64,000 nt of DNA from an uncultured Gammaproteobacteria bacterium (lineage in GTDB: Bacteria > Pseudomonadota > Gammaproteobacteria > Steroidobacterales > Foliamicaceae), in assembly GCA_951828235.1 (NCBI GenBank), contig OX639965.1, positions 1,323,191 to 1,387,190 of the forward strand, read 5' to 3'. How positions within the stretch are numbered: the stretch's first letter is position 1; every line of letters begins with the position of its first letter. The position numbers were made by a program, and so were the translations under genes. Below, piece by piece: positions 27,576-38,200 of this stretch. The notes below the pieces were generated by a model that ran no database searches, had not been told where the DNA came from, and was given only the letters and a program-made list of their open reading frames with translations.

Positions 27576-29089
27576 ATGCTCGCGAGTCCGCCCCCCGATA
27601 GCCTGCAGGGGCAACTGAACCGGCTCGCCGCTCTGGGCGCCGGACGCCTGAAGCGCTGGGTGCTGCGTTGCGCCTGCGACCGTTACCTCAGGATCCTGTT
27701 CCCGGCCGCCTTGTGCGTAAGCGGCGCCATCCTGCTTGCTGTCCTGCTCGATGCGGCGGCCGGCACAACACTGTGGCCTTTCGGGCTTTTGCTGACGGTA
27801 CTTGTCGCCGTGGCCCTGCCGGTCCTTGTGGTTGCGGCCTGCGTACTGCTTGAGTTCGCTCGGCATCGGGCCGACCGGCGGATGTGTCTGGCGCTCTACG
27901 ACAGGGACCTGGGCCTGAAGGACCGTCTGCAGGCCGCGGATCAGTACCTTGCCAAGGCGCAACGCACCGACTTCGAAGAGGCGGCCGTGGAGGACGCCCG
28001 GGGGCATGCCGGCGCCGCCCTGGAGCGCAAGCTCCCACCACTCGAAATCCGGCCGCCGGACCTCATGCCGCCGCACCGCAGGCTGGGCGCACTGGCCGCC
28101 GTGCTGCTGGCTGCCGCGCTGTGGATCGGTCAGTACTCCGCTTCGCAAGCGTCGGTGAGCGAGACCATGGTGGCTGAAGCGATTCCCGGAGATCTGCGCG
28201 AAGATTCCAACCTGACACAGGTCCTGCCCGATCCATTGCGCCCGCGTCCCGCGTCGCTGGCGGCCAGGCGCAACACAGAGGTAGAGGTCCCCAGGTCCGA
28301 GCAGGGAAGCCGGCCGGGCGAGATGGAGACGCGCGAGTTTTCGACCCAGCGCCAGTCCACCGACCGCAGCGCCGCCGGCTCGGACGCAAGGCGGAGCAAC
28401 CAGGCCCGGCAGGCCCAGTCCGGGGCCTCGGGGCAGCGCGCGGAACAACAGGAACAGGACGAAAACGAACCCCGAAGAAGGGAAGCAAGGAAACAGCCGC
28501 CCAAAGAGCCGCCCAGGGAACAGCCCGACCAGCCCAAGGAGGCGGCCGGTCTGAAGGGCGGCAAGGGCGAAATGTCCGGCGGGCGCATGGCGGCGTCGGA
28601 CCATGCTTCCGCCCAGGACAAGACCCAGCAGCCGGAACCGGAAGGCGACTCCGATTATGGCGACGAGGAAGAGGATGAGGAGCAGAAGGCGGGTTCCGCC
28701 AGCAAGCCGCTGATCAATCAGCGCAAGGCGCCCGTCAACCGGTCACTGACTCCTTCCGCCGATGGCGGTGAGGAGCGCGACGACCTGAACGGCCGCGGCG
28801 GCCCCGGGGGCTTGAAAAAGACCCGTGGCGTGGCCGCGATGCTGCTGGGCGTGCCCCTGCCCGATTACCTGCAGGGCAAGGTCAACCCCGGGCGCATGAA
28901 GATCCAAAGCGAACAGGGCCGGGCCGAGGAGCATGCCGCCGACGCCGCTCTGGCGCGGGAACGCCCGGCGCGCGACGCTGCGGTCGGTCACACCCTGCAT
29001 CGTGAGATCCCGCCGTTGAGCCGGGACGTGGTACGAAACTATTTCATTGCACAGCGAACGAATGGCGAACAAGCGCCCAAGGAGAACGA

Positions 29090-29093
<4 letters not shown>
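27576..29093 (+). CDS. Membrane protein with long charged coiled region, MoxR-cluster associated (DUF4175-like)
   Basis: A 505-aa protein with two or three membrane helices near the N-terminus (ILFPAALCVSGAILLAVLLD, LLLTVLVAVALPVLVVAACV, then LGALAAVLLAAALWIG near residue 172). Between them is CLALYDRDLGLKDRLQAADQ, a motif I associate with DUF4175-type proteins beside MoxR genes. Residues about 230-400 are low complexity, rich in Gln, Glu, Arg and Pro. The C-terminus ends ISEIPPLSRD-like (REIPPLSRDVVRNYFIAQR). AGAGGAA precedes the ATG at 27576. Its stop overlaps the moxR ATG by four bases, so the two are coupled. Function is unknown. Confidence 0.65.
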
Positions 29094-30115
<1,022 letters not shown>

Positions 30116-30118
30116 ACC

Positions 30119-31030
30119 ATGCCGTCAGCGGCGCCGACCGTAGAGGAGATCTTTGATACCGAGTTCCTGACCGCGCTTCAGGGCTTCAGCCTGTGGGCGC
30201 GGCGCATCATCAGCGGCGGGCGGCATGCGGAGCAGCTTTCCAGGGACAAGGGCGCCGGCCTGGAATTCGCCGACTACAAGGCCTATGTGCCCGGCGACGA
30301 TACCCGCACCATCGACTGGAACATCTACCGACGCCTGGGCCGGGTGGTGGTCAAGGTGTTCGAGGAGCGGCAGGAACTGCCCGTCTATCTGCTCGTGGAT
30401 CGGTCGGGCAGCATGTATTTCGAGGCCGCTCCCAAGATCGGCGTGGCGCTCAAGGTAGCGTTGGCGCTGACTTCGATCAGCCTGTCCCAGCACGACAGCG
30501 TGGGGCTGTTCTCGTTCTCGAACGACCTGGAGATGAAGCTGCGTGCGGCCTCAGGACATGGCCGGCTGATGCGCGTCGCGGAGCGGCTGGCCGAACTGGA
30601 CGAACAGGGAAGCACGGAACTGGTCCAGGCGATTCAGGGGGTCGAGCGTCTGCGCCTGCGGCGGGGCCTGCTGGTGGTGATTTCCGATTTCTACGATCCG
30701 GCGGGGCTGGAGGAGGTCCTTGGATCGCTGCGCCAGACCCGCCACCGGCTGCTGCTGGTGCAGTTGATCGGCAATCACGACCTGGACCCCTCGGGCCGCC
30801 GCGATTTGCGCGGTGACGTCCGCCTGCGTGACTGCGAGTCCGGCGAGGCCGTGGACGTATCGCTCACGCCCGCCATCCTCGAGAACTATCGTGCCATCGT
30901 GAACGATTTCAACGACAGCCTGACGCGTTTCGCCACCGAGCGGGGCGCGGCGTTTCTTCGGCTGAATACCGATGAGGAAGTACTGCCGCAACTGGCCGCG
31001 GCCTTCGAGGCGGGCAGCATCGAGATATGA
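30119..31030 (+). CDS. DUF58 domain-containing protein (vWA-like)
   Basis: A 303-aa cytoplasmic protein. The DUF58 hallmark region is KGAGLEFADYKAYVPGDDTR followed by TIDWNIYRRLGRVVVKVFEE (about residues 43-80). A vWA-like fold follows with a MIDAS-type LLVDRSGSMYFE near residue 92 and VISDFYDPAGLEEVL near residue 190. DUF58 proteins pair with MoxR ATPases in nearly all such clusters and are thought to be MoxR partners. It begins three bases after moxR and its stop overlaps the next start by four bases. Confidence 0.93.
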   Translation: MPSAAPTVEEIFDTEFLTALQGFSLWARRIISGGRHAEQLSRDKGAGLEFADYKAYVPGDDTRTIDWNIYRRLGRVVVKVFEERQELPVYLLVDRSGSMYFEAAPKIGVALKVALALTSISLSQHDSVGLFSFSNDLEMKLRAASGHGRLMRVAERLAELDEQGSTELVQAIQGVERLRLRRGLLVVISDFYDPAGLEEVLGSLRQTRHRLLLVQLIGNHDLDPSGRRDLRGDVRLRDCESGEAVDVSLTPAILENYRAIVNDFNDSLTRFATERGAAFLRLNTDEEVLPQLAAAFEAGSIEI

Positions 31031-32748
31031 ACTTCGCCAACCTCTCGCTGCCGTGGCTGCTGGCGGGCGCCGCCGCCCTCGCGGGGTTGCTGTACGTGTT
31101 GCAGCAATTGCGCATCCGCTATACCGAAGTCGCCGTACCCACCGCCATGTTCTGGCGGGAAGCGGCGCGCGACGCGCCGGTGCGCGTGTTTCGCCGGCGC
31201 TTCCGGCACTGGCTGGCGTACCTGCTGAGCCTTCTGATCTGCTGGCTGCTATGGCTGGGGCTGGCCGAACCGCGGGTGGAGGACCCCGAGGGCGGGCAGT
31301 ACCACGTGCTGTTCCTGGACGGATCGGCGCACATGTCCGCGCCGGGAGACCTGGACCAGGCCATCCGGCGCTTGCGTGATGACTTGCGCAACCTCCCCCA
31401 GGACCGGCGCGAAGTCATCTGGGGCGGCGCGTGGAACCTCAAGCTGTTGAACGCGGGCGAGGAAAGCCTGCTGTTTGACCGGCGGGTGGTGGGGCTGGCG
31501 CCCGAGGGCGCGCCCTCGGCGGTGGAAGAACAGATTGACCTGCTGGCGCTGCCGGGCGCCTACCCGGAGGCGGTGCGCCTGGTCATATACGGCCGCGCTC
31601 CGGTCGGAGGCGGGACGCTGGAAGAACTGCGCGAAGGCGTGCAGGTCCATCGCGCAGCAGGATTTGACGAACCGGGAGCGAATCGCGGGATCGTCGCCAT
31701 GGGCCTGGGAACAGCCGCTTCCGGGCGCTGGGACGCGGTGGACGTGCTGATTCGTATGGCCGCAACCGGGGACTTGAGCACGCTTCCGGGCGACGTGCAA
31801 CTGAGCCTGGACGGATCGCCCGTGACCGGAATCGCCATCGAGGCAGTTCCGCCCGACGGACTGGTCCTGCGCGATGTTCCGTCCGCCGGCGGCTTGCTCG
31901 AAGCGAGGATCGCCGCGGCCGACACCTTGTCGGCAGACGACTCCGCGCAACTGCAACTGCCCGAGCGGCGGGAATTGAAAGTGGCGGTTTCGAGCCTGCT
32001 GGGCGCCGTTCTCATGGAGGCGGTCGAAGCCGATCCGGGTCTTGTCCTGGCCGCGGACGAGCCGGAACTGGTGTTCCGGCGGGCCGGCGAGTCATTCGGC
32101 GGCGATTTGCCGGCGCTCGAATTCGCGCCCATGAACGAACAGGTAAACGCTTTCGAGATTCAGTACGCCGGTGACCTGGACGCGGAACTGGCATTGCGCG
32201 ACAGCCTGCGGGGACTGGGCCTGCACCTGATCGACGGCGCGGGGCTGGCCGTCGAGGCCGGCCGGCCGGTGGGCGTGCAGGCTTCGGCCGGCGAGAACAG
32301 GAACGTTTCCGTGTGGCTCGAACTGCTCGACGAGCGCTACAACTTCACGGCGTCGCGCGCTTTCCCGCTGTTCATATCCCGGGCCTCGCGCTGGCTTGCC
32401 GAAGAAAACCCGGTGTACGCGTATCTGGCCGCGGGCCGGCTTGCGGCCGAGGAATCTCCGGATTTCGCATTGGCGGGCCCTGGTATCAGCGCTACCCGAT
32501 TGCTGGGCGCCGACCTGGCGCCTGCGCGGGCCGGATTCCTCGAATCGCCGAACGCGGAGCTGGCCTATCCCGTCTCGCTGTTGAGCACGGCTGTGACCAC
32601 AGGGCAGGTGGGCGTGGAACTCCCCGCTTTCGCCCCGACAGCCGCAGGCCTGGCCGGCCCGTCGCTTCTCGCCCTTCTGCTGATCCTGGCGGCGCTGGCG
32701 CTACTGGCTTTCGAGTGGTACGCCTACCAGCGCGGGATGATGCCGTAA
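31027..32748 (+). CDS. BatA-like N-terminal membrane protein
   Basis: A 573-aa inner-membrane protein. The N-terminus matches the BatA/aerotolerance regulator N-terminal domain (PF07584): a first helix LPWLLAGAAALAGLLYVLQQ, the signature VAVPTAMFWREA, and a second helix YLLSLLICWLLWLGLAEPRV. The large middle part is periplasmic and lacks a complete MIDAS motif: DGSAHMS replaces DxSxS. A C-terminal helix (LLALLLILAALALLAFEWYA) closes the protein. BatA-type proteins form membrane complexes with MoxR and vWA partners. It is translationally coupled to DUF58 (ATGA) and precedes the vWA protein by 22 bp. Confidence 0.85.
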   Translation: MNFANLSLPWLLAGAAALAGLLYVLQQLRIRYTEVAVPTAMFWREAARDAPVRVFRRRFRHWLAYLLSLLICWLLWLGLAEPRVEDPEGGQYHVLFLDGSAHMSAPGDLDQAIRRLRDDLRNLPQDRREVIWGGAWNLKLLNAGEESLLFDRRVVGLAPEGAPSAVEEQIDLLALPGAYPEAVRLVIYGRAPVGGGTLEELREGVQVHRAAGFDEPGANRGIVAMGLGTAASGRWDAVDVLIRMAATGDLSTLPGDVQLSLDGSPVTGIAIEAVPPDGLVLRDVPSAGGLLEARIAAADTLSADDSAQLQLPERRELKVAVSSLLGAVLMEAVEADPGLVLAADEPELVFRRAGESFGGDLPALEFAPMNEQVNAFEIQYAGDLDAELALRDSLRGLGLHLIDGAGLAVEAGRPVGVQASAGENRNVSVWLELLDERYNFTASRAFPLFISRASRWLAEENPVYAYLAAGRLAAEESPDFALAGPGISATRLLGADLAPARAGFLESPNAELAYPVSLLSTAVTTGQVGVELPAFAPTAAGLAGPSLLALLLILAALALLAFEWYAYQRGMMP

Positions 32749-32770
32749 TGTGCCGTAAGGGATTGTTGCA

Positions 32771-35266
32771 ATGACCGTGTCGTTCACCTATCCCCTGGCG
32801 GCGCTGCTGCTGGTGCTTGTGCCGGCCTTGTGGTTCTGGCCCGCTCGGCCGCGCACGACCTGGCATGGGGTCATCCGTACGCTCTTGTTTGTACTGCTGA
32901 TCGCGGCGCTGATGCAGCCCGTGACGGTGCTGGAAGTGGAGCAGGAGCGACACGTCGTCGTGCTGGACGAAACCGCCAGCATGTCGTCGTCGGCGCGCAG
33001 CCGCGGAGCCCAGGCGGCCGCCACTTTAGTTTCCGAATTGGCCGGGCGCGGCGACAGCACCATGATTCGCCTGGGCGCAGGGGACGCGGAGAGCGACGCC
33101 GGAGAGGCGAATGCCCGGCAGATCGTGCCCGGACCGCGCGACGAGTCGCCGCTGGCCGAAGCCCTGGAGATTGCAGGGCAGTCCATCCCGCGGGACCAGC
33201 CCGGTTCCGTGGTCCTGATATCCGACGGCCTGGCCACCAGCCGGAATTGGGCCCCGGCGGCCGCGCAACTGGCCGAACGGAACATACCGGTGCATGTCTT
33301 CAATCCCGAATCGTCCTCCTCCGACCCCTTCCCGGCCCGGCTCCAACTGAGCGTGGCCCGCCCCGGCGAGGCGTTGCGCGGGACCGCCGAAGTCATCGGC
33401 TCGAACGCGGAAATGCAACTGGTCCTGAAGGCGGGAGACGAAGAACTGGCGCGATCCGAGCCGTTCAGTGGGGAAGGGCGGCATATGGTAGAGGTGGACT
33501 TCGAGGCCGGCGACCCGGGGTTCCTGGACGTAACGGCGGATCTGATAGTGGCGTTGGGCGCCGGGGATGATCCCGCCAACAACCGCTTGCAGGCGGTCGC
33601 CGCGATACAGACTCCGCTACGCATTCTCTACCTCGGTTCCCGCCAGGAAGGCGCGGCGGATCGGCTGAGGGAAATCCTCGGCCCCGGGCATGAAATCGAC
33701 ACCGCCGACCCCGGAGAACTCAACGGGGACGCGGACCTCAAGCCGTATCAGCTCGTGATGCTGGACGACGTTCCCGCCCGGCTCCTGTCCGAAGCGTTCC
33801 AGGCGCGTCTCGAAGACGCCGTGGTGGAACAGGGACTCGGGCTGATGATGAGCGGCGGCGAAGCATCGTTCGCAGACGGCGGGTACTTCGGGGCACAGGT
33901 GGCCGACCTGCTGCCGGTGGAGATCACTGGCGAGGACGACATCAGCGACCCCAGTGTGGGGCTCGCCCTCATCCTGGACACCTCCGGCTCCATGGGCGGC
34001 ACGCGCATCGAACTGGCCAAGCAGATCGCCCGGATCGCGGTGCGCCGCCTCCAGCCCCATGATCGCGTCGGGATTGTCGAGTTCTACGGCGCGAAGCACT
34101 GGGCGGTGCCGATGCAGCCGGCCTCGAACAAAATCGAGATCGACCGCGCCATCGGGCGCATGAAGGCCATCGGAGGCACGGTGCTCTATCCGGCCATCCA
34201 GGAGGCCTACTACGGGCTCAAGAACATCAATTCGCGCTTCAAGCACATCATCCTGGTGACCGACGCGGGCGTAGAGGACGCCAACTACGAAGCCATGGTG
34301 CGCAGCATCTCGCGCGACAATATCAACGTGTCCACCATCCTGGTCGGTCAGGGCGGCCATAACCTGGTCATGTCCGATATCGCCAACTGGGGCCAGGGCC
34401 GCTTCTATGGCGTGGGCAACCAGTTCAGCCTGGTGGAGCTGATACTCAAGCGTCCGACAGTGCGCAAGGCGGTACGCTACAAGCGCGGCAGCTTTTCGCT
34501 GGACGGACTGAGCGGTCCGGGCTGGTGGGGCCCGGTGGATCCCGCATCGCTGCCTCCGCTGGACGGCTACGCCCAGGTGGAGCCGCGTGACGGGGCGGAA
34601 ATGCTGATCCGGATCGCCGACGCCCGTTACCCGGTGCTGTCGTCCTGGCGCTATGGCCTCGGCCGGGTAACGGCCCTGATGACCGAGCCGGCCGGGCGGG
34701 GCACCGAAAGCTGGCGCGAGTGGCCGGATTATGCCGAGTTCCTGGGCCGCATCGTCGCGCGCACGGCCTCGGACCAGGAGCCGTTCAGGCTGGAGCTCAA
34801 GCGCCGGGGCGAGCGTGCCCACCTGAGCGTGCGGCGTTATGAGAACGACCCGCTGCTGGCGCCGGTCGCCCGGCTGGTGGATGACGGCGGAAGCGAACTT
34901 GCGGCGGCTTCGCCGGCGCTGATCGAAACCGCGCCCGGACTGTTCGAGGCGGATTTTTCCGCCCTCCCGGACGAGGCGATTCGAGTCGTGGTCCGCCCCA
35001 ATCGCGGGCCGGGAGCGCAGCGCATTGCCCTGGAGCCGTACTCGGACCGCTTCGGCGAAACCCAGGTGGATCCGGCACAAGCGCTTGACCTGGAAGAACT
35101 GGCGGCGCTGACCGGCGGCGCCGTTCTGGCCGGCGGCGACGCGGCGCAAGTCCGCGCCGGCGGAGGTCTTCGTGCCGGCGACGTGACGCGGTTGTGGCCG
35201 TGGCTGCTGCTGGCCGCCCTGCTCGCCTACCTGGCGGACATCGTCTACCGTCGCTGGCCGCGATGA
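32771..35266 (+). CDS. Membrane-anchored von Willebrand factor A protein with GATase-like fold
   Basis: An 831-aa protein. Two N-terminal helices (LAALLLVLVPALWFW; LLFVLLIAALMQPV) precede a first vWA-like region with an altered MIDAS (VVLDETASMSSS). A glutamine-amidotransferase-like domain lies around residues 280-390 (ILYLGSRQEG, YQLVMLDDVPA). A canonical vWA domain starts near residue 400 with LILDTSGSMGG, and ILVTDAGVED supplies the distal metal ligand. A C-terminal helix anchors the protein again (WPWLLLAALLAYLADIVY). Proteins of this build often end MoxR/Bat clusters, where they are presumed MoxR clients. Its stop overlaps the ATG of the giant TPR gene. Confidence 0.87.
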   Translation: MTVSFTYPLAALLLVLVPALWFWPARPRTTWHGVIRTLLFVLLIAALMQPVTVLEVEQERHVVVLDETASMSSSARSRGAQAAATLVSELAGRGDSTMIRLGAGDAESDAGEANARQIVPGPRDESPLAEALEIAGQSIPRDQPGSVVLISDGLATSRNWAPAAAQLAERNIPVHVFNPESSSSDPFPARLQLSVARPGEALRGTAEVIGSNAEMQLVLKAGDEELARSEPFSGEGRHMVEVDFEAGDPGFLDVTADLIVALGAGDDPANNRLQAVAAIQTPLRILYLGSRQEGAADRLREILGPGHEIDTADPGELNGDADLKPYQLVMLDDVPARLLSEAFQARLEDAVVEQGLGLMMSGGEASFADGGYFGAQVADLLPVEITGEDDISDPSVGLALILDTSGSMGGTRIELAKQIARIAVRRLQPHDRVGIVEFYGAKHWAVPMQPASNKIEIDRAIGRMKAIGGTVLYPAIQEAYYGLKNINSRFKHIILVTDAGVEDANYEAMVRSISRDNINVSTILVGQGGHNLVMSDIANWGQGRFYGVGNQFSLVELILKRPTVRKAVRYKRGSFSLDGLSGPGWWGPVDPASLPPLDGYAQVEPRDGAEMLIRIADARYPVLSSWRYGLGRVTALMTEPAGRGTESWREWPDYAEFLGRIVARTASDQEPFRLELKRRGERAHLSVRRYENDPLLAPVARLVDDGGSELAAASPALIETAPGLFEADFSALPDEAIRVVVRPNRGPGAQRIALEPYSDRFGETQVDPAQALDLEELAALTGGAVLAGGDAAQVRAGGGLRAGDVTRLWPWLLLAALLAYLADIVYRRWPR

Positions 35267-38200
35267 GGATGGCAACGATGAACTACAGGTCACGCCCATG
35301 GCTTCCCGGGAGAGAGGTCCTGAGACCCTCCGCGAGGGCGGGACGGCCTCGCCCCCGGTGTTTCGCGCTTGCCCTGGTCTTCGCCTTACTCTGCGCCGCA
35401 CCTCCGGCGCACGCCGCGACCACTGCGCTGGCTGACCTGATCGGGTCTTTGGAGACATCCGAGCGCTATGACCTGGACAAGGTCGCCGCGGTGTATCGCG
35501 AGACCGTGATCAGCGGCGCCGGCATCGACCGCGCCGTCGCCCGCCTGCGCGCCTACGCGCGCGGCGTCACGCTGAGTCCCGAGGGTCAGGCCGCCTGTCA
35601 CCTGGCGATCGCGCATTTGCAATGGCGCGACGGTGCGATCGAGCAAGCCGTCGCGTCAGCCGAGAAGGCATTGGAGAGTTCACCGACACCGGGGGCCTTG
35701 TTGCTCAAGGCCCGTCTGTTGGATGCCGGCGGTGACGAGGACTCCGCCCGCAAGTGGTATGAGCGCGCCGTCGAGGCCTTTGGCGAGGGTGACGAGCAAT
35801 GGCTGATCCGGGTGCGCCTGGCGATGATGGATGTGAGTTCGCGCAACGTCGAAGACCTTGAGGAACTGGCGAAGCAGCGCGACCAGACCTTCCGCAACCA
35901 GGCGGCCGTGGTGCTGGCGATATTGGGCCGTGCGGACCGGGCGATTGCGCTTTATCAACCGCTGGAAGAGGCCGGCAAGCTGTACCAGCAGCATATGCGC
36001 CTGTCGGAGTGGGCGCTGAATGCCGAGTCGCATGAGCTGGCCCGTGAACAGGCCTGGCTGGGCTATGCGGCCGCCTCGGTGCGCGTCGACCGCTTGTACG
36101 CCTTGAGTCTGTTGGCGGAGTCGTACCGTTCGGCCGATGAGCTGGACCTGTTGCTGGTCGATCTGGCTGCCCGCGACCCCGAAGACCAGGACCTCTTGCG
36201 CCTCCGGGTAGAGACCCTGATCGAGACCGAGGACTACCGCCAGGCCATCGAGCTGTATGAGCAGCTGGAAGGTTCGCAAGCCGACATTGCCGAGCGCCGC
36301 CGCCTGGTGGCGCTGTATGAGGCCGCCGGCGACACGGACGCGATGGTGCGCGAGTATCGGCGGATGATGGAGGCGGAGCCCGATCAGGCGCAGTGGTATG
36401 ACGGCCTGGCGGCGCATTACCTCAATGTCGCCGATAACGATGCGGCTTTGGCCGTCTGGGAGACGCTGAAGGAACGCAACGCCGGGCGCGCCGGCGTACT
36501 GGTTGAAGGCGCGCGGCTGATGCTGCAGATGGGCTTTGTGGACGAGAGCGTGGCGATGGTGGAACAGCATATGGAAGGCCACGGCCCCGACGTGGGTGCG
36601 CTGTTGTTCCTGTTCGAGACCTGGCTGGACCGGGGCGAGGACGAGCCGGCCCTGGACGCACTGCAACGCCTGGATGCCCACTTGCCGGCGGATGCGGCCG
36701 AGCGGGTGGAGTTGGCGGACGCGTACGAGCGCCTGAGCCGTCCGGCGGAGGCGCTCAGGGTCTTCGAGGCGATCCGGGACACCCGGGGCGAGTTGGGTTA
36801 CGACGATCAGATGCGCCTGGCGTGGCTGTATACGCTGGTGGACCGCAAGCGCGAGGCGCTTGACCTGTGGCGCGACATCTGGCTGGGCGTGGAGAGTCCG
36901 GCGCGGCGCAGTTTTGCCGAAAGCCAGCTGTTGCTGCTGGCTGCCGAGTTGGGCGCCCTGGGCGATATGGCCGTCGAGCTCGAAGGAATGCTGATGCTGG
37001 GCACGGCCAACCGCAACCACATGAACCTGCTGGTTCGGATCTACACCGAGTCCGGAGACCAGCTCTCGGCCACCGAGATCATTGACGAGTATGCCGAGGC
37101 GATGGGCGAGGACGACGTCGGCCATCAGCAACTGCTGGCGCAGGTGTACATGCTGCTGCAGGACTACCCGGCGCACGACAAGGCCCTGCGCCGGCTCTAT
37201 GAGATCGATCCCGTCAACCGCATCGATCACATCAAGAGCATCATCATCAATCTGTTGACGTTTGACCTGGCGACGGAGAGCAACGAGCGGTTCGAGGAGA
37301 TCCAGCGCTGGATCGGCGAGCTTCGCACGGCGGACGAGGAGTCGGTGACCGGCGAGTTCGAGGCCAGCATCTTTTCGATGGCGGGATTTGCCGATGAGGC
37401 GGTGGAGGCGTATCGGCGCGCCCTGGTGGAACAGCCTCAGAACAGCGACAACCTGCTGCTGCTGGCCGATGAGATGGACAACAACGGACAGACCGACGAG
37501 GCAGTGGCGATTCTGCAGTTCTTTGCCGAGAACGCGGTCGAGGACAACGACTTCGTGGTGGCGGTGGACGGGCTGCTGAACCTGATCGGCACCACGACCT
37601 TTTTCCAGCAGCCGGACCCGGACGTGCAGGACACGCTGGACTGGACTCGCCGGGTGATTCTCGAGCGCATCGCCGGGCGCGCAAACCGTTTTTACCTGTA
37701 CGAACTGCTGGCCGACATTGCCCGGGAGAAGGGCGACACCGAGGCGTCGTTCGTGGCCCTGGAGAACTCGTTGGCCGAAGCGGGCTTGCGGCGCCCGGCG
37801 GTTCTGCGCGAATTGCTGACCATGGCCACCCCGAACGCCGGCTTCGGCGGGTTCAGCACCGGCTCCGGCGATATCGACCGGCAGCTCAAGTATGGCCGCC
37901 GACTGGTGGGTCTGCGCCAGCAGCTGCCGCCGGAGGTGTATATCGACGTCGGCAAGTCGCTGCTGGCCAGGGAGGACGTCTCGGGAGCGGAGCGGGCCTT
38001 TGAGATGATCGACGACATCACCGGGATGATCGACATCGACCGGACCAAGGCGGAGATTTTCGAGGAGGCGGGGTATGACGAGCAGTCGCGGGTGTTCTAC
38101 AACCGCGCGCTCAACGTCAACCGCGACAGCCTCGAACTGTTGCACAAGACCGGATTCCTGTACGAGGCGATCGGCCGCGAGGACGTGGCGTTTCGACGCT